64,000 bases of DNA from assembly GCF_001458295.1 (NCBI RefSeq), contig NZ_CYUD01000003.1:329994-393993 (forward strand). The letters are read 5' to 3'. Position numbers and translations under genes: made by a program. This document shows positions 40,834-50,020 of this stretch, piece by piece. Source of the DNA: Ruegeria denitrificans. GTDB lineage: Bacteria; Pseudomonadota; Alphaproteobacteria; Rhodobacterales; Rhodobacteraceae. Each line of letters opens with the position of its first letter. Positions within the stretch are counted from its first letter, which is position 1. A model generated the notes under the pieces. The model searched no databases, was not told the origin of the DNA, and saw only the letters and a list, made by a program, of their open reading frames with translations.

Positions 40834-41925
40834 ATGAAAGTTACCAAAACCACTCTACTGGCAAGCGCAGTTGCTGCAGTTGCCGGCGGTGCTATGGCCG
40901 AAGAGATGACGATCGTCTCGTGGGGCGGCGCATACTCCAAATCGCAGCTGAAAGCGTATCACGAGCCCTATTCGGAGAAGACGGGCGTCACCATCCTGAA
41001 CGATGACAGCTCGGCCGAAGCGGTGGCCAAATTGCGTGCTATGAATGAAGCGGGCAACATTACCTGGGATGTCGTAGACGTTGTGGCCGCGGACGCGATC
41101 CGGTTGTGCGACGAAGGTCTGGCGATGGAGATTGATCCTGAGGTGCATCTTGCCGCAGCGCCTGATGGCACATCAGCCGCGGACGACTTTGGCGACATGC
41201 TGGTCAGCGAATGTTACATACCGACAATCGTGTATTCGACTACCTTTGGCTATCGTACTGATCTGGTAGGCGACACACCCCCAACCAGTGTTTGCGCAGT
41301 TTTTGACACCGACGCCTACCCAGGTAAGCGCGCACTGGAAAAACGGCCCATCAACAATATGGAATGGGCGTTGATTTGCGATGGCGTCCCCAAGGATCAG
41401 GTCTATGATGTTCTGGAAACTTCAGAAGGTCAGGATCAGGCTCTTGCCAAGTTGGCAACCATCAAGGATGACGTGATCTGGTGGTCAAGCGGTTCGGACA
41501 CGCCGCAGCTGCTAGCCGACGGTGAAATCGTAATGGGGTCCACCTATAATGGCCGCCTGTTCAGCCTGATTGAAGAGCAAAACCAGCCAGTTGGGATGCT
41601 GTGGGACGCACAGGTGTTCGATCTGGACGGATTCATCATCCCCGCCGGTTTGAGCGAAGAGCGGCAGCAACGTGCGCTGGATTATATCTTCTTTGCTTCT
41701 GACACTCAGCGCTTGGCGGATCAGGCCAAGTGGATTTCGTATGGTCCGGCACGTTCCTCCTCGGCTCCGCTGGTTAGCCAGCATGCTGAACTGGGTATCG
41801 ACATGGCACCGCACATGCCGACCGATCCGGAAAACGCCAAGAACACGTTCCTGTACAATTTCGAGTTCTGGGCCGACTACCGTGACGACATCGACGCGAA
41901 ATTCCAGGCATGGCTGGCGCAATAA
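40834..41925 (+). CDS. ABC transporter periplasmic solute-binding protein (PotD type)
   Basis: 363 residues. Signal peptide with hydrophobic core LLASAVAAVAGG and cleavage after AMA near residue 22. Mature domain starts EEMTIVSWGGAYSKSQ, the SBP_bac type of spermidine/putrescine-family binding proteins; WDVVDVVAADAIRLCDEG and YNGRLFSLIEEQ follow. Substrate is not readable, but the flanking ectoine-like and creatinase genes suggest a small cyclic amidine, guanidino or quaternary compound. GGGAG before ATG 40834. Two strong hairpins flank the gene. Confidence 0.9.
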   Translation: MKVTKTTLLASAVAAVAGGAMAEEMTIVSWGGAYSKSQLKAYHEPYSEKTGVTILNDDSSAEAVAKLRAMNEAGNITWDVVDVVAADAIRLCDEGLAMEIDPEVHLAAAPDGTSAADDFGDMLVSECYIPTIVYSTTFGYRTDLVGDTPPTSVCAVFDTDAYPGKRALEKRPINNMEWALICDGVPKDQVYDVLETSEGQDQALAKLATIKDDVIWWSSGSDTPQLLADGEIVMGSTYNGRLFSLIEEQNQPVGMLWDAQVFDLDGFIIPAGLSEERQQRALDYIFFASDTQRLADQAKWISYGPARSSSAPLVSQHAELGIDMAPHMPTDPENAKNTFLYNFEFWADYRDDIDAKFQAWLAQ

Positions 41926-41947
41926 GCGTTTGATTTCTTGATACAGT

Positions 41948-41969
41948 CGGGGGCGGGGTACCGCCCCCG
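41948..41969 (+). other. Strong GC hairpin after the binding-protein gene
   Basis: CGGGGGCGG (41948-41956) and CCGCCCCCG (41961-41969) form a perfect 9-base-pair stem with a GGTA loop, 23 bases after the stop. Without a T-run it resembles a 3' mRNA stabiliser or partial terminator, as found after binding-protein genes in ABC operons. Confidence 0.7.
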
Positions 41970-41995
41970 AAGCAAAGATAACCCAAGGGGCACCG

Positions 41996-43270
41996 ATGAC
42001 TGACGTAAGCCAAAACGCTGGACCAATGTTGGCAGCGGACGGAACGCCGCTAAAGCAATCGCTGGCACGTTCCTTACGGCGACAAAAGCTGAGGGCACTG
42101 ATGCTGGTGGCCCCTTTGCTGTTGTTTGTGCTGTTCTCGTTTATCGTACCGATCGCTTCGATGCTGTTTCGCTCGGTGGAAAACGGAATCGTGCAGGACA
42201 CGCTACCTCTGACGGTTGAGGCTTTGCAGAATTGGGATGAGACCACCGGAGAACTGCCGGACGAGGCCGTCTATGACGCTTTTGTCCGGGACATGATCGT
42301 GGCCATCGACAACAAGACACATACACGCCTGGGCTCGCGTTTGAACTACGAAGAAACCGGTATGTCTTCGATGTTCCGCCGCTCGGGTCGGAAACTTGGC
42401 AAAATGGACCCCGAAACCGACGGGCCGTTTAAAGACCAGGTGATCGAGATTCACGATGGCTGGGGCGATCCCAACACGTGGGCGGTGATCAAAACCCACT
42501 CACCCGCCGTTACCAATGGCTATTTTCTGAACGCGGTCGATATGCGCCGTACTCCTGAAGGGGCGCAATCGCAACCGGAAGACAAACAGATCCTGATCAA
42601 GCTTTTTGGCCGCACGCTATTCATGTCGCTGGTCATTACCGGATCCTGTATTCTGCTGGCTTATCCAGTCTCGTATCTGCTGGCGAACTTACCGATGCGC
42701 GTTTCGAACCTGCTGATGATCTTGGTATTGTTGCCCTTCTGGACATCGCTTCTGGTGCGGACTTCGGCGTGGAAAGTGATGTTGCAACAGCAGGGTGTGA
42801 TCAACGAAACGCTGGTTTGGCTTGGGTTGGTTGCGGATGACGCGCGGCTTGTGATTATCAACAATCAGATCGGTACAATCGTTGCGATGACACATATCTT
42901 GCTGCCGTTCATGATCTTGCCGATGTATTCGGTTATGCAGACGATCCCGCCAACCTATACCCGCGCCGCCAAGTCGATGGGGGCCACCAACTGGACCACC
43001 TTCTGGAGGATTTACTTCCCGCAATCCATCCCGGGTATCGGTGCGGGATCGATCCTCGTGTTCATTTTGGCCATCGGTTACTACATCACGCCTGAGATCG
43101 TAGGCGGCACCAAAGGTGTCTTCATTTCGAACCGGATTGCATACCACATCTCGTCCTCGCTGAACTGGGGACTGGCTGCGGCGCTGGGGACGATCCTGCT
43201 GGCGGTCGTTATGCTTCTGTACTGGTGTTACGACAAGATCGTGGGCATCGATAACGTGAAACTGGGATAA
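41996..43270 (+). CDS. ABC transporter permease with large periplasmic insertion
   Basis: 424 residues. First membrane helix near residues 36-58, then about 145 polar residues before the next helix near 210, then five more helices with the inner-membrane permease signature (SMGATNWTTFWRIYFPQSIPGIGAG). Usual PotB-type permeases have only about 280-300 residues with no such loop; the extra segment should lie in the periplasm next to the binding protein. AAGGGG sits before ATG 41996. Pairs with the following permease. Confidence 0.88.
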   Translation: MTDVSQNAGPMLAADGTPLKQSLARSLRRQKLRALMLVAPLLLFVLFSFIVPIASMLFRSVENGIVQDTLPLTVEALQNWDETTGELPDEAVYDAFVRDMIVAIDNKTHTRLGSRLNYEETGMSSMFRRSGRKLGKMDPETDGPFKDQVIEIHDGWGDPNTWAVIKTHSPAVTNGYFLNAVDMRRTPEGAQSQPEDKQILIKLFGRTLFMSLVITGSCILLAYPVSYLLANLPMRVSNLLMILVLLPFWTSLLVRTSAWKVMLQQQGVINETLVWLGLVADDARLVIINNQIGTIVAMTHILLPFMILPMYSVMQTIPPTYTRAAKSMGATNWTTFWRIYFPQSIPGIGAGSILVFILAIGYYITPEIVGGTKGVFISNRIAYHISSSLNWGLAAALGTILLAVVMLLYWCYDKIVGIDNVKLG

Positions 43271-43275
43271 AGATC

Positions 43276-44487
43276 ATGGCAGCACTTACACCAATATCCC
43301 GCAAACCGTTGTCGATGGTTCTGCCCACCGTGGCCGCCGCCGGAGGTTTCCTGGGAATGTTCGTCGGGGCCGGGCAGGGCAGTGCCTTTCTGGGTATCCT
43401 AATCGGTGCCGCGCTGATGGCAGGACTGGCTTGGGTCTATATCACGATCCTTGATAACGAACGCGTAGCACGCTGGATTACCATTCTGGGTCTGGGCGTG
43501 ATCGGGTTATTCTTTGCCGGTTTCACAGGGATGATCGTGGGCTTGCTGGCCGGTTGGTTCTTTGCCTTCTTCATCTTCTGGCTGTACGAAGGCCGTTATC
43601 GGCAAAGGCTGCTTCCTTATTTGACGGGTCAGCAGGTGTTTGGACACTACTTTTTTCGGGTGATTTGCGGTGCGATCTTTGTATTCCTGATCACGCCCAT
43701 CCTTGTGGTGCTGCCGCTGTCGTTCAACGCGCAGGATTTCTTTACCTTCACACCGGAAATGCTGCGCCTGGACCCTGAGGGGTATTCGCTGAAGCATTAC
43801 CGCGATTTCTTCACCAACAATGAATGGCAGCGCAGCTTCAAGAACTCGCTGATCATTGCGCCAATTGCGACGGTCATTTCAGTGACACTGGGGACGCTGG
43901 CCGCGATCGGGCTCAGTCAGTCGCACGTGCCAGGTCGTCGGGCAATAATGGGTATCCTGATTTCGCCCATGATCGTGCCGCTGATCATCTCGGCCACCGG
44001 TATGTTCTTTTTCTACAGCGACATCGGTCGTTTCCTTGAGGGGACATTGGGCATGGACAAGAACTTTGTCGGGTATATCAAAGTTGTTCTCGCCCATGCC
44101 GTCTTGGGTATCCCATTCGTTATCATCACGGTGACGGCAACGTTGGTCGGATTTGACCAGTCGCTGACGCGGGCTGCTGCCAATATGGGAGCGGGCCCGG
44201 TGCGGACATTCTTTAAGATCCAGATGCCGCTGATCCTGCCGGGCGTGATCTCTGGCGGACTGTTCGCTTTCATCACGTCGTTTGACGAGGTTGTGGTGGT
44301 TCTGTTTGTCGGTTCGGCTAGCCAAAAGACGCTGCCCTGGCAGATGTTCACTGGTCTGCGTGAACAGATCAGCCCAACCATTCTGGCGGTTGCGACCATC
44401 CTCGTTGTGATCTCGATTGCATTGCTGGCCACGGTCGAACTGCTGCGACGTCGTTCTGAACGTCTGCGCGGTCTCAGCCCGGCTTGA
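43276..44487 (+). CDS. ABC transporter permease with N-terminal membrane extension
   Basis: 403 residues. About four helices in the first 115 residues come before the standard six-helix PotC-type core, whose EAA loop reads AANMGAGPVRTFFKIQMPLILPGVISG. The core starts near residue 130 (FRVICGAIFVFLITPIL). The extra N-terminal helices are unusual for this family and may be a small regulatory or assembly domain. It follows the other permease by 5 bases and is the last transporter gene before creatinase. Confidence 0.88.
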   Translation: MAALTPISRKPLSMVLPTVAAAGGFLGMFVGAGQGSAFLGILIGAALMAGLAWVYITILDNERVARWITILGLGVIGLFFAGFTGMIVGLLAGWFFAFFIFWLYEGRYRQRLLPYLTGQQVFGHYFFRVICGAIFVFLITPILVVLPLSFNAQDFFTFTPEMLRLDPEGYSLKHYRDFFTNNEWQRSFKNSLIIAPIATVISVTLGTLAAIGLSQSHVPGRRAIMGILISPMIVPLIISATGMFFFYSDIGRFLEGTLGMDKNFVGYIKVVLAHAVLGIPFVIITVTATLVGFDQSLTRAAANMGAGPVRTFFKIQMPLILPGVISGGLFAFITSFDEVVVVLFVGSASQKTLPWQMFTGLREQISPTILAVATILVVISIALLATVELLRRRSERLRGLSPA

Positions 44488-44647
44488 CGCGACTCAAAAC
44501 CTGATTTAGCGATTTGACCATGCATCCCGGTCACGATGGCGTCGTGACGAAACGCGGGGTGCATGGCTCTCGGTTCCCGAGGCCGCTTGTCCTGAACGCC
44601 GGGGCTTGTGGCCGGGCTTTGCCTGTCCGGCATCGAGGAGAGACCAA

Positions 44648-45868
44648 ATGACTGACCTGACCAATCGCCCCGAGTTTTTTACTAGCCACAATGGCGACAA
44701 GGCGCCGTTGCCCTTTAGTAAGGCCGAGTATGCGCGGCGTCTGGGCAATCTGCGTGCGACGATGGCGGCGCGCGATATCCCGGCTGTGCTGCTGACGTCG
44801 ATGCACAACATCGCCTATTACTCGGGCTTTTTGTATTGCGCCTTTGGCCGCCCGTATGGCTGCGTCGTGACGCAGGACAATTGCACCACGGTTTCGGCAA
44901 ATATTGATGCGGGCCAGCCGTGGCGACGCTCGGTCGAAGAGAACGTGATCTACACAGATTGGCAGCGGAACAATTATTGGCGCGCTGTGGCCAGCCTGAT
45001 CGGTTCGGCAGGACGGATTGGTATCGAGGGCGATCACATGACTCTGGCCATGCGCGATACGGCGTTGAACATGCTGGGCGGGGCGGAACTGGTGGATATC
45101 GCACCGGATACGATGGCCGCACGCATGGTGAAATCGACTGAGGAAATCGAGCTTATCAAAGGTGGCGCGCGTACGGCTGATGTCGGTGGTGCGGCCATCC
45201 ACGCCGCGATCCGCGAAGGTGCGACAGAGATCGAGATTGCAATGGCAGGGCGCGACGCGATGGAGGCCGAAATTGCGCGCGCCTATCCGGATGCCGAATA
45301 TCGCGATACGTGGGTCTGGTTCCAGTCTGGTCTGAACACAGATGGTGCGCATAACCCTGTCACCAAACGTGCACTGCAAAAAGGTGATATTCTTTCGCTG
45401 AACACGTTCCCGATGATCTCAGGCTATTACACCGCGCTGGAACGGACATTGTTCCTGGGCGAACCCGATGCCGACAGCCTGCGCATCTGGAAGGCCAATG
45501 TTGCCGCGCATGAGTTGGGCCTGAGCCTGATCAAGCCCGGCGCGACCTGTTCCGGCATTTGCGAGGAAATCAATCGGTTCTTCGCAGATGAAGGTCTGCT
45601 GCAATACCGCTCGTTCGGGTATGGCCATTCCTTCGGCATTCTCAGCCACTATTATGGTCGTGAGGCCGGGCTGGAACTGCGCGAAGACATCGACACAGTG
45701 CTGGAGCCGGGTATGGTTGTGTCCATTGAACCGATGTTGTGGGTTCCCGAAGGCCAGAAAGGCGCGGGCGGGTATCGCGAACATGACATTCTGGTTGTCG
45801 AGGATTCTGGCGCGGAAAACATCACCGGATTCCCCTACGGGCCCGAGCACAACACGATCAGTGCCTGA
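44648..45868 (+). CDS. Creatinase (creatine amidinohydrolase)
   Basis: 406 residues; hydrolyses creatine to sarcosine and urea, cytoplasmic homodimer. Close to Pseudomonas putida creatinase throughout: HNIAYYSGFLYCAFGRPY, IDAGQPWRRSVEENVIYTDW, GHSFGILSHYYGREAGLELR, GGYREHDILVVE and NITGFPYGPE. The catalytic residues of that enzyme (His232, Glu262, Glu358) are H235, E265 and E361 here, in TDGAHNPVT, YYTALERTLF and SIEPML. ATG 44648 has GAGGAGA upstream; an in-frame start 42 bases earlier is weaker. The ABC transporter genes directly upstream may import creatine; sarcosine could go to the sox enzyme. Confidence 0.94.
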   Translation: MTDLTNRPEFFTSHNGDKAPLPFSKAEYARRLGNLRATMAARDIPAVLLTSMHNIAYYSGFLYCAFGRPYGCVVTQDNCTTVSANIDAGQPWRRSVEENVIYTDWQRNNYWRAVASLIGSAGRIGIEGDHMTLAMRDTALNMLGGAELVDIAPDTMAARMVKSTEEIELIKGGARTADVGGAAIHAAIREGATEIEIAMAGRDAMEAEIARAYPDAEYRDTWVWFQSGLNTDGAHNPVTKRALQKGDILSLNTFPMISGYYTALERTLFLGEPDADSLRIWKANVAAHELGLSLIKPGATCSGICEEINRFFADEGLLQYRSFGYGHSFGILSHYYGREAGLELREDIDTVLEPGMVVSIEPMLWVPEGQKGAGGYREHDILVVEDSGAENITGFPYGPEHNTISA

Positions 45869-45875
45869 TCGGATC

Positions 45876-45904
45876 GGCAGGGTAGGCGATTGGCCTATCC
45901 TGCC
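45876..45904 (+). other. Hairpin after the creatinase gene
   Basis: GGCAGGGTAGG (45876-45886) and CCTATCCTGCC (45894-45904) form an 11-base-pair stem with one G-T pair and a 7-base loop, 7 bases after the stop. No T-run follows, so it is either a stabiliser or a weak terminator. Confidence 0.6.
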
Positions 45905-46012
45905 ACGTATTTGAAGCAGTGAGCCATGCGCCTTTGCTTGGTCAAGCTCTGGTGGGGTTGATTGTCCGGTTTAGCGATGTGTATCTGACGGCAGTGTTTG
46001 AAAGGATGCACC

Positions 46013-46855
46013 GTGGGACAATATGAACTGCCACCGGGAACAGGTGTCTATTTTATCAACCTAGACCGTGTGCCAGAGCGGGCCGAGTTTATGGATGATC
46101 AGTTCACGCGCGCGGGATTGGTGGGTGCTCAGCGATTCAGCGCAGTGGATGGTCAGCAACCCGGGGCGCTGGATGACAATTCTTACGTTGCGGGAACCGG
46201 CACCCGATGGGGGCTAACGCAAAGCGAAATAGCCTGTTTTGAAAGCCACCGTGCAGTTTGGCAGACCGTTGTGGATCAGGGGTTGAAAACGGTAGCGATT
46301 TTCGAAGATGACGTTGAAATGTCAGCTCAGGCAGGTGCAGTTATTGCATCTTTGCTGGCGGTTGAGGCCGGATTTGACCTGATCAAGCTCGACTATTCAC
46401 CACGCTCGATGCGGTTTGGACCGCTTGAAACCATCGCGGATATCCCGATGCGCCCGATGTTGGAGATGGCACCCAGCTCTGCCGCCTATATTCTGACGCA
46501 AGCGGCCTGTCGCAAACTGCTGTCCTGGTCGGGTAGCTATTCGGACCACCTGGATGATTTCATCTCGTTCCCCCGCACCGACTGGCGCATGTATCAGTGT
46601 TTCCCAGCCATGGGGGTGCAAGTGATGTGGTCCAAGCAGCAGGAACAGACGGCTGAACCCGTCAAAGTCAGCGAGCGATCACAGGATCAGAAAACCAACA
46701 GCGGGCTCGACAAGGGCCCGTTATGGTTTCGCATCCGGCGCGAACTGCGTGCTGCTCGGCGCAAGTTGTATTGGCGTACGGGCGGGCAGGGCAGATTGTT
46801 GGCGCAAGGCGGGTTTGCGGGTTACATTCCGTCTGCGGATGACCTGAACGTCTAG
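46013..46855 (+). CDS. Glycosyltransferase family 25 (LPS biosynthesis type)
   Basis: 280 residues. N-terminal VYFINLDRVPERAEFMDDQF, then GTRWGLTQSEIACFESHRAVWQ, the DxD-like IFEDDVEMS, and SSAAYILTQAACRKLL, all features of GT25 enzymes that add hexoses to lipooligosaccharide or similar. GTG 46013 is selected since AAAGGA lies six bases upstream; a TTG at 45998 would precede it. C-terminal 60 residues are basic (RRELRAARRKLYWRTGG). Alone between creatinase and the globin gene. Confidence 0.85.
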   Translation: MGQYELPPGTGVYFINLDRVPERAEFMDDQFTRAGLVGAQRFSAVDGQQPGALDDNSYVAGTGTRWGLTQSEIACFESHRAVWQTVVDQGLKTVAIFEDDVEMSAQAGAVIASLLAVEAGFDLIKLDYSPRSMRFGPLETIADIPMRPMLEMAPSSAAYILTQAACRKLLSWSGSYSDHLDDFISFPRTDWRMYQCFPAMGVQVMWSKQQEQTAEPVKVSERSQDQKTNSGLDKGPLWFRIRRELRAARRKLYWRTGGQGRLLAQGGFAGYIPSADDLNV

Positions 46856-46984
46856 TTTGTTTCTTGGGCCGCCCAATGGGCACTGGCAATCTCTGATTGG
46901 GTAAACCACGCATAAGCGTTAACAAAACTGTCAGTTTGATATAAGCTTGCAGTGTTGTTTTTGATTAACGCTTGGGTGTTTAGT

Positions 46985-47353
46985 GTGGGGCAGACAATAT
47001 ATGAAAGATATGGCGGGTTCAAAACGATCAGCCGGATCGTAATGACATTCTATGAAATGGCCTTGGATTCCGACCAGATCGGCGGCCATTTTGAAGACAT
47101 CGACATGCCGCGTCTGATCGACCACCAGACGAAATTCGTGTCTTCGCTGGTTGGTGGACCGGCATCCTTTAGCGATGAGAGGATCGAGGCTGTCCATCGG
47201 AACCTGAATATCTCACACGCGGATTTTGATGAGATGGCCGAGCTTTTTGCCGAGGCGCTGTCCATGCACGGAATGGAGGATGGGCACATCAAGATTGCTC
47301 TGAATGCGATTGAATCGAAACGCTCTATCATCGTCGCACGTGACGCCGCATGA
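46985..47353 (+). CDS. Group 1 truncated haemoglobin
   Basis: 122 residues. Helix B/CD region RYGGFKTISRIVMTFYEMALDS has tyrosine at B10 and phenylalanine at CD1 (HFEDIDM); DHQTKFVSSLVGGP is the E-helix; the proximal histidine is His71 in AVHRNLNISHADFDEM. Binds haem and O2, NO or CO. The start is uncertain: GTG 46985 gives the usual length, while GTG 46952 would add 11 residues. Its stop overlaps the adenylate cyclase ATG (ATGA at 47350-47353), so both are coupled. A TTAACA plus TATAAG pair at about 46919-46945 may be the promoter. Confidence 0.82.
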   Translation: MGQTIYERYGGFKTISRIVMTFYEMALDSDQIGGHFEDIDMPRLIDHQTKFVSSLVGGPASFSDERIEAVHRNLNISHADFDEMAELFAEALSMHGMEDGHIKIALNAIESKRSIIVARDAA

Positions 47354-48408
47354 GCATTCTGGCGATCAATGAACAATTGCTGCGGGCGATTGGTGTTGGC
47401 GTGGCAGTTGTGCGTGCCTCTGACCTGAGCTTTGTGTTCTACAACGGTCCCTTTGACGAATGGTTCGGAACTCCGGCCGATGGACAGACCTTGCTGGATT
47501 TGATCCCATCGTTGGACCCTCGCGAATTGGATGACGTCAAGCAATCGGGGCTTCGCTATACTGTTGAACTGCAGATCAAGCCGAAACGCCGAACGCTAAT
47601 TTTCGCGACGGCTGTATCCTTGGCAAATGGTCTGTCCGAACAGGTTTTGGTCGTGGAATTCCAGAACATCACCCGCATCCGCGAGTTGGAGAGCATGATC
47701 GACAGCTACTCGACTATGGTCGAGCGCAACACGCGAGAGTTGGAGCGTGAGAAAGAGCGCGTCGAACGCCTGTTGCTGAACCTTATGCCGCGGGCAGTGT
47801 ACGAAGAGTTCAAGACATTTGGTGTCGTCACACCGCAGCTATACGACCAGGTATCGGTGGTGATGCTGGATTTTGTGGGGTTCACGGATTTTGCTGCCAA
47901 GACCGACCCGACGGTCACGTTGAGTGAATTGAATGACATCTTCACCGCCTTTGACCGTATCGTCGAACAATTCGGGTGCGAGCGGATCAAGACCATCGGT
48001 GACGCTTATTTGGCGGTATCTGGCATGCCTGATGCCACGCCAGATCATGCAACTGCTGTGGCTCATTGTGCGGTTCGTTTCCTGCGGTATCTGGAGCGGC
48101 GCAATGAAAGCCACCCCCATAAATGGCAGGCCAGAATAGGCTTGGGTATGGGGGCTGCGGTTGGTTCGGTCGTCGGGATTCAGAAATACGTCTATGACGT
48201 GTTCGGTCCGGCGGTGAACATTGCTTCTCGCCTGCAAGTCTTTGCAAACCCAATGCATATCGTTGCGCCCGAAGAGATGAAATACGCCCTGATTGATGAG
48301 TTTCAGGTCTCGGACATCGGGCGGGTGGATATCAAAGGCATGGGTGAGATGGATTTGATCAACGTCACTTCTGGCCTCAGCGTGCCGCAGCCTGTCAGAC
48401 GATTCTGA
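47350..48408 (+). CDS. Class III adenylate cyclase with N-terminal PAS-like domain
   Basis: 352 residues. PAS-like sensor about 5-105, a coiled coil about 110-150 (RELESMIDSYSTMVERNTRELER), then the cyclase domain 165-340. Metal-binding aspartates D174 (VVMLDFVGFTDF) and D218 (KTIGDAYLAVSG), base-specifying K214 and D283 (YDVFGPAVN), and transition-state N290 and R294 are all present. The K/D pair predicts ATP rather than GTP. Translationally coupled to a truncated haemoglobin, it may be a gas- or redox-responsive cAMP switch. Its 3' end is 3 bases from the convergent TetR gene. Confidence 0.9.
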   Translation: MSILAINEQLLRAIGVGVAVVRASDLSFVFYNGPFDEWFGTPADGQTLLDLIPSLDPRELDDVKQSGLRYTVELQIKPKRRTLIFATAVSLANGLSEQVLVVEFQNITRIRELESMIDSYSTMVERNTRELEREKERVERLLLNLMPRAVYEEFKTFGVVTPQLYDQVSVVMLDFVGFTDFAAKTDPTVTLSELNDIFTAFDRIVEQFGCERIKTIGDAYLAVSGMPDATPDHATAVAHCAVRFLRYLERRNESHPHKWQARIGLGMGAAVGSVVGIQKYVYDVFGPAVNIASRLQVFANPMHIVAPEEMKYALIDEFQVSDIGRVDIKGMGEMDLINVTSGLSVPQPVRRF

Positions 48409-48411
48409 TCG

Positions 48412-49026
48412 TCAGTCGTCCTGGGGCACCAGCCCCAGACCGCGCAAATAGATGCCAATGCCGGATTCCAACAGATCTTCGGGTGGAAAAGGGGAACTGG
48501 CACCAGTGTTACGGGCGTAAAGTTCAACGACCCCATGGCTCATGGCCCAGATATGCGCACTGAACATAGATGCCGGCGGGCGTTTTTCAGGTGGAATATG
48601 TTGTGAAAGATCAGCGGCGGCTTTTTCCAGAACCGATTTGGCGCGGTTCGCGGCCAGGGATAGTTCGGGCGTTCGATTGACTGAGATGCCGCTTTCGAAC
48701 ATCGCGATGTAGTGTCCAGGATGTTTGCGCGCGAACGCCAGATAGGCGCGGCCTGTCGCCTCGAACGCGGCCAGCGCCGATGGTTGGCCTTTGTCATAGG
48801 CGTATTGCATCAGATCCGCGAACATCTCGAACCCTTGCCGGGCGGCTTCGGCGATCAGGTCTTCGCGGCCATGAAAATGCCGATAGACTGCAGCGGGGGT
48901 GACGCCAGCGGTTTTCGCGGCCTCGGACAGCGTAAAGCCGGTCGGACCTTTTTCTTCAATTAGAGATAGGGCAGCCTCGATCAGAGCCTGTTTCAGGTTT
49001 CCGTGGTGATACCCGCGTTTTGTCAT
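48412..49026 (-). CDS. TetR family transcriptional regulator
   Basis: 204 residues. N-terminal helix-turn-helix GNLKQALIEAALSLIEEKGPTGFTLSEAAKTAGVTPAAVYRHFHGREDLIAEAAR, listed here as positions about 7-60 with key residues GFTLSEAA and PAAVYRHF; the C-terminal domain has TetR_C type helices. Genes close to it on either side are unrelated, and the target is not obvious; self-control and PPK2 are options since it shares the strand with ppk2. Confidence 0.88.
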   Translation of the reverse strand: MTKRGYHHGNLKQALIEAALSLIEEKGPTGFTLSEAAKTAGVTPAAVYRHFHGREDLIAEAARQGFEMFADLMQYAYDKGQPSALAAFEATGRAYLAFARKHPGHYIAMFESGISVNRTPELSLAANRAKSVLEKAAADLSQHIPPEKRPPASMFSAHIWAMSHGVVELYARNTGASSPFPPEDLLESGIGIYLRGLGLVPQDD

Positions 49027-49101
49027 TCCTGCTTCAGGTGCCCTTTTTTAAGTTATAGAATTCATGACATAATTCGCGCCGAAGTATTCGTCCACTACCT
49101 G

Positions 49102-49971
49102 TCACGCATCCCAGATATCTGGCCCGCCACAAATAAAGGGGTCGATCGGGCCAATAGCGTCTTCGTCCTTTTCGTCATAGTCCAGCGCATGCAGAACCGT
49201 ACGAATGGCTGCCAGTCGTGCGCGTTTCTTGTCGTCTGATCGCACAATGGTCCAGGGGCAGTGTTCCGTATGGCTGCGCGCTAGGGTTTCTTTGATCGAT
49301 TGGCTGTATTCGTCCCATTTATGCAGGCCTGCTATGTCGATGGGGCTGAGTTTCCACTGTTTCAACGGGTCAGTTTCACGGGCGAGAAAACGACTAAGCT
49401 GTTCGGCCCGGCCGACATTCAGCCAAAACTTGAACAGTTTGATCCCGTCATTGCCCAAACCGGTTTCTAGCGGCAGGACCTGCCGAAAAAAGCGTTCACG
49501 TTCATCCGGTGTGCAAAAGCCAAAGACGTTTTCAACGACACCACGGTTATACCAGCTACGGTCAAAAAACACGATTTCTCCAGCGGTGGGCAGATGTGCG
49601 ATGTATCGCTGGAAGTACCACTGGCTGCGTTCGATGTCCGACGGTTTGCTGAGCGCCACGTTTCGCGCACCGCGAGGGTTCAGGTTTTCCCGGAACCGCT
49701 TGATGGTGCCGCCTTTGCCAGCCGCATCCCGACCTTCGAAAATCAGCAATAGGCGAGAGTCGGTTTCTTTGACCCAGGATTGCATTTTGACCAATTCGAT
49801 CTGCAGCCTTCCCATCTGTTTCTCGTAGTCCTTACGCTCCATCCGTTCGTCGTAAGGGTAGGTCGGGTTTAAGATTTCGCCTTTGCTGGATTTTTCGATG
49901 GCCGTACGCACCTCTTTCGGGGCGTCGTTCTTAAAGTACTTTTCGATGGAACCTTTTTCGGAACGGGCCAT
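49102..49971 (-). CDS. ppk2: Polyphosphate kinase 2, class I type
   Basis: 289 residues. Walker [17 protein letters not shown] near residues 78-94, lid region [17 protein letters not shown], Walker [14 protein letters not shown], and conserved [12 protein letters not shown]. Uses polyphosphate to phosphorylate nucleoside diphosphates (mostly GDP or ADP), or the reverse. N-terminal 50 residues are polar and variable. GAGG about 6 bases before ATG 49971. Stands alone between a TetR gene and a hydrolase gene. Confidence 0.93.
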   Translation of the reverse strand: MARSEKGSIEKYFKNDAPKEVRTAIEKSSKGEILNPTYPYDERMERKDYEKQMGRLQIELVKMQSWVKETDSRLLLIFEGRDAAGKGGTIKRFRENLNPRGARNVALSKPSDIERSQWYFQRYIAHLPTAGEIVFFDRSWYNRGVVENVFGFCTPDERERFFRQVLPLETGLGNDGIKLFKFWLNVGRAEQLSRFLARETDPLKQWKLSPIDIAGLHKWDEYSQSIKETLARSHTEHCPWTIVRSDDKKRARLAAIRTVLHALDYDEKDEDAIGPIDPFICGGPDIWDA

Positions 49972-50020
49972 GTGCTACCTCGTCATAAAATCCATATCCT
50001 ACTATGGATTAGCGACAGCC

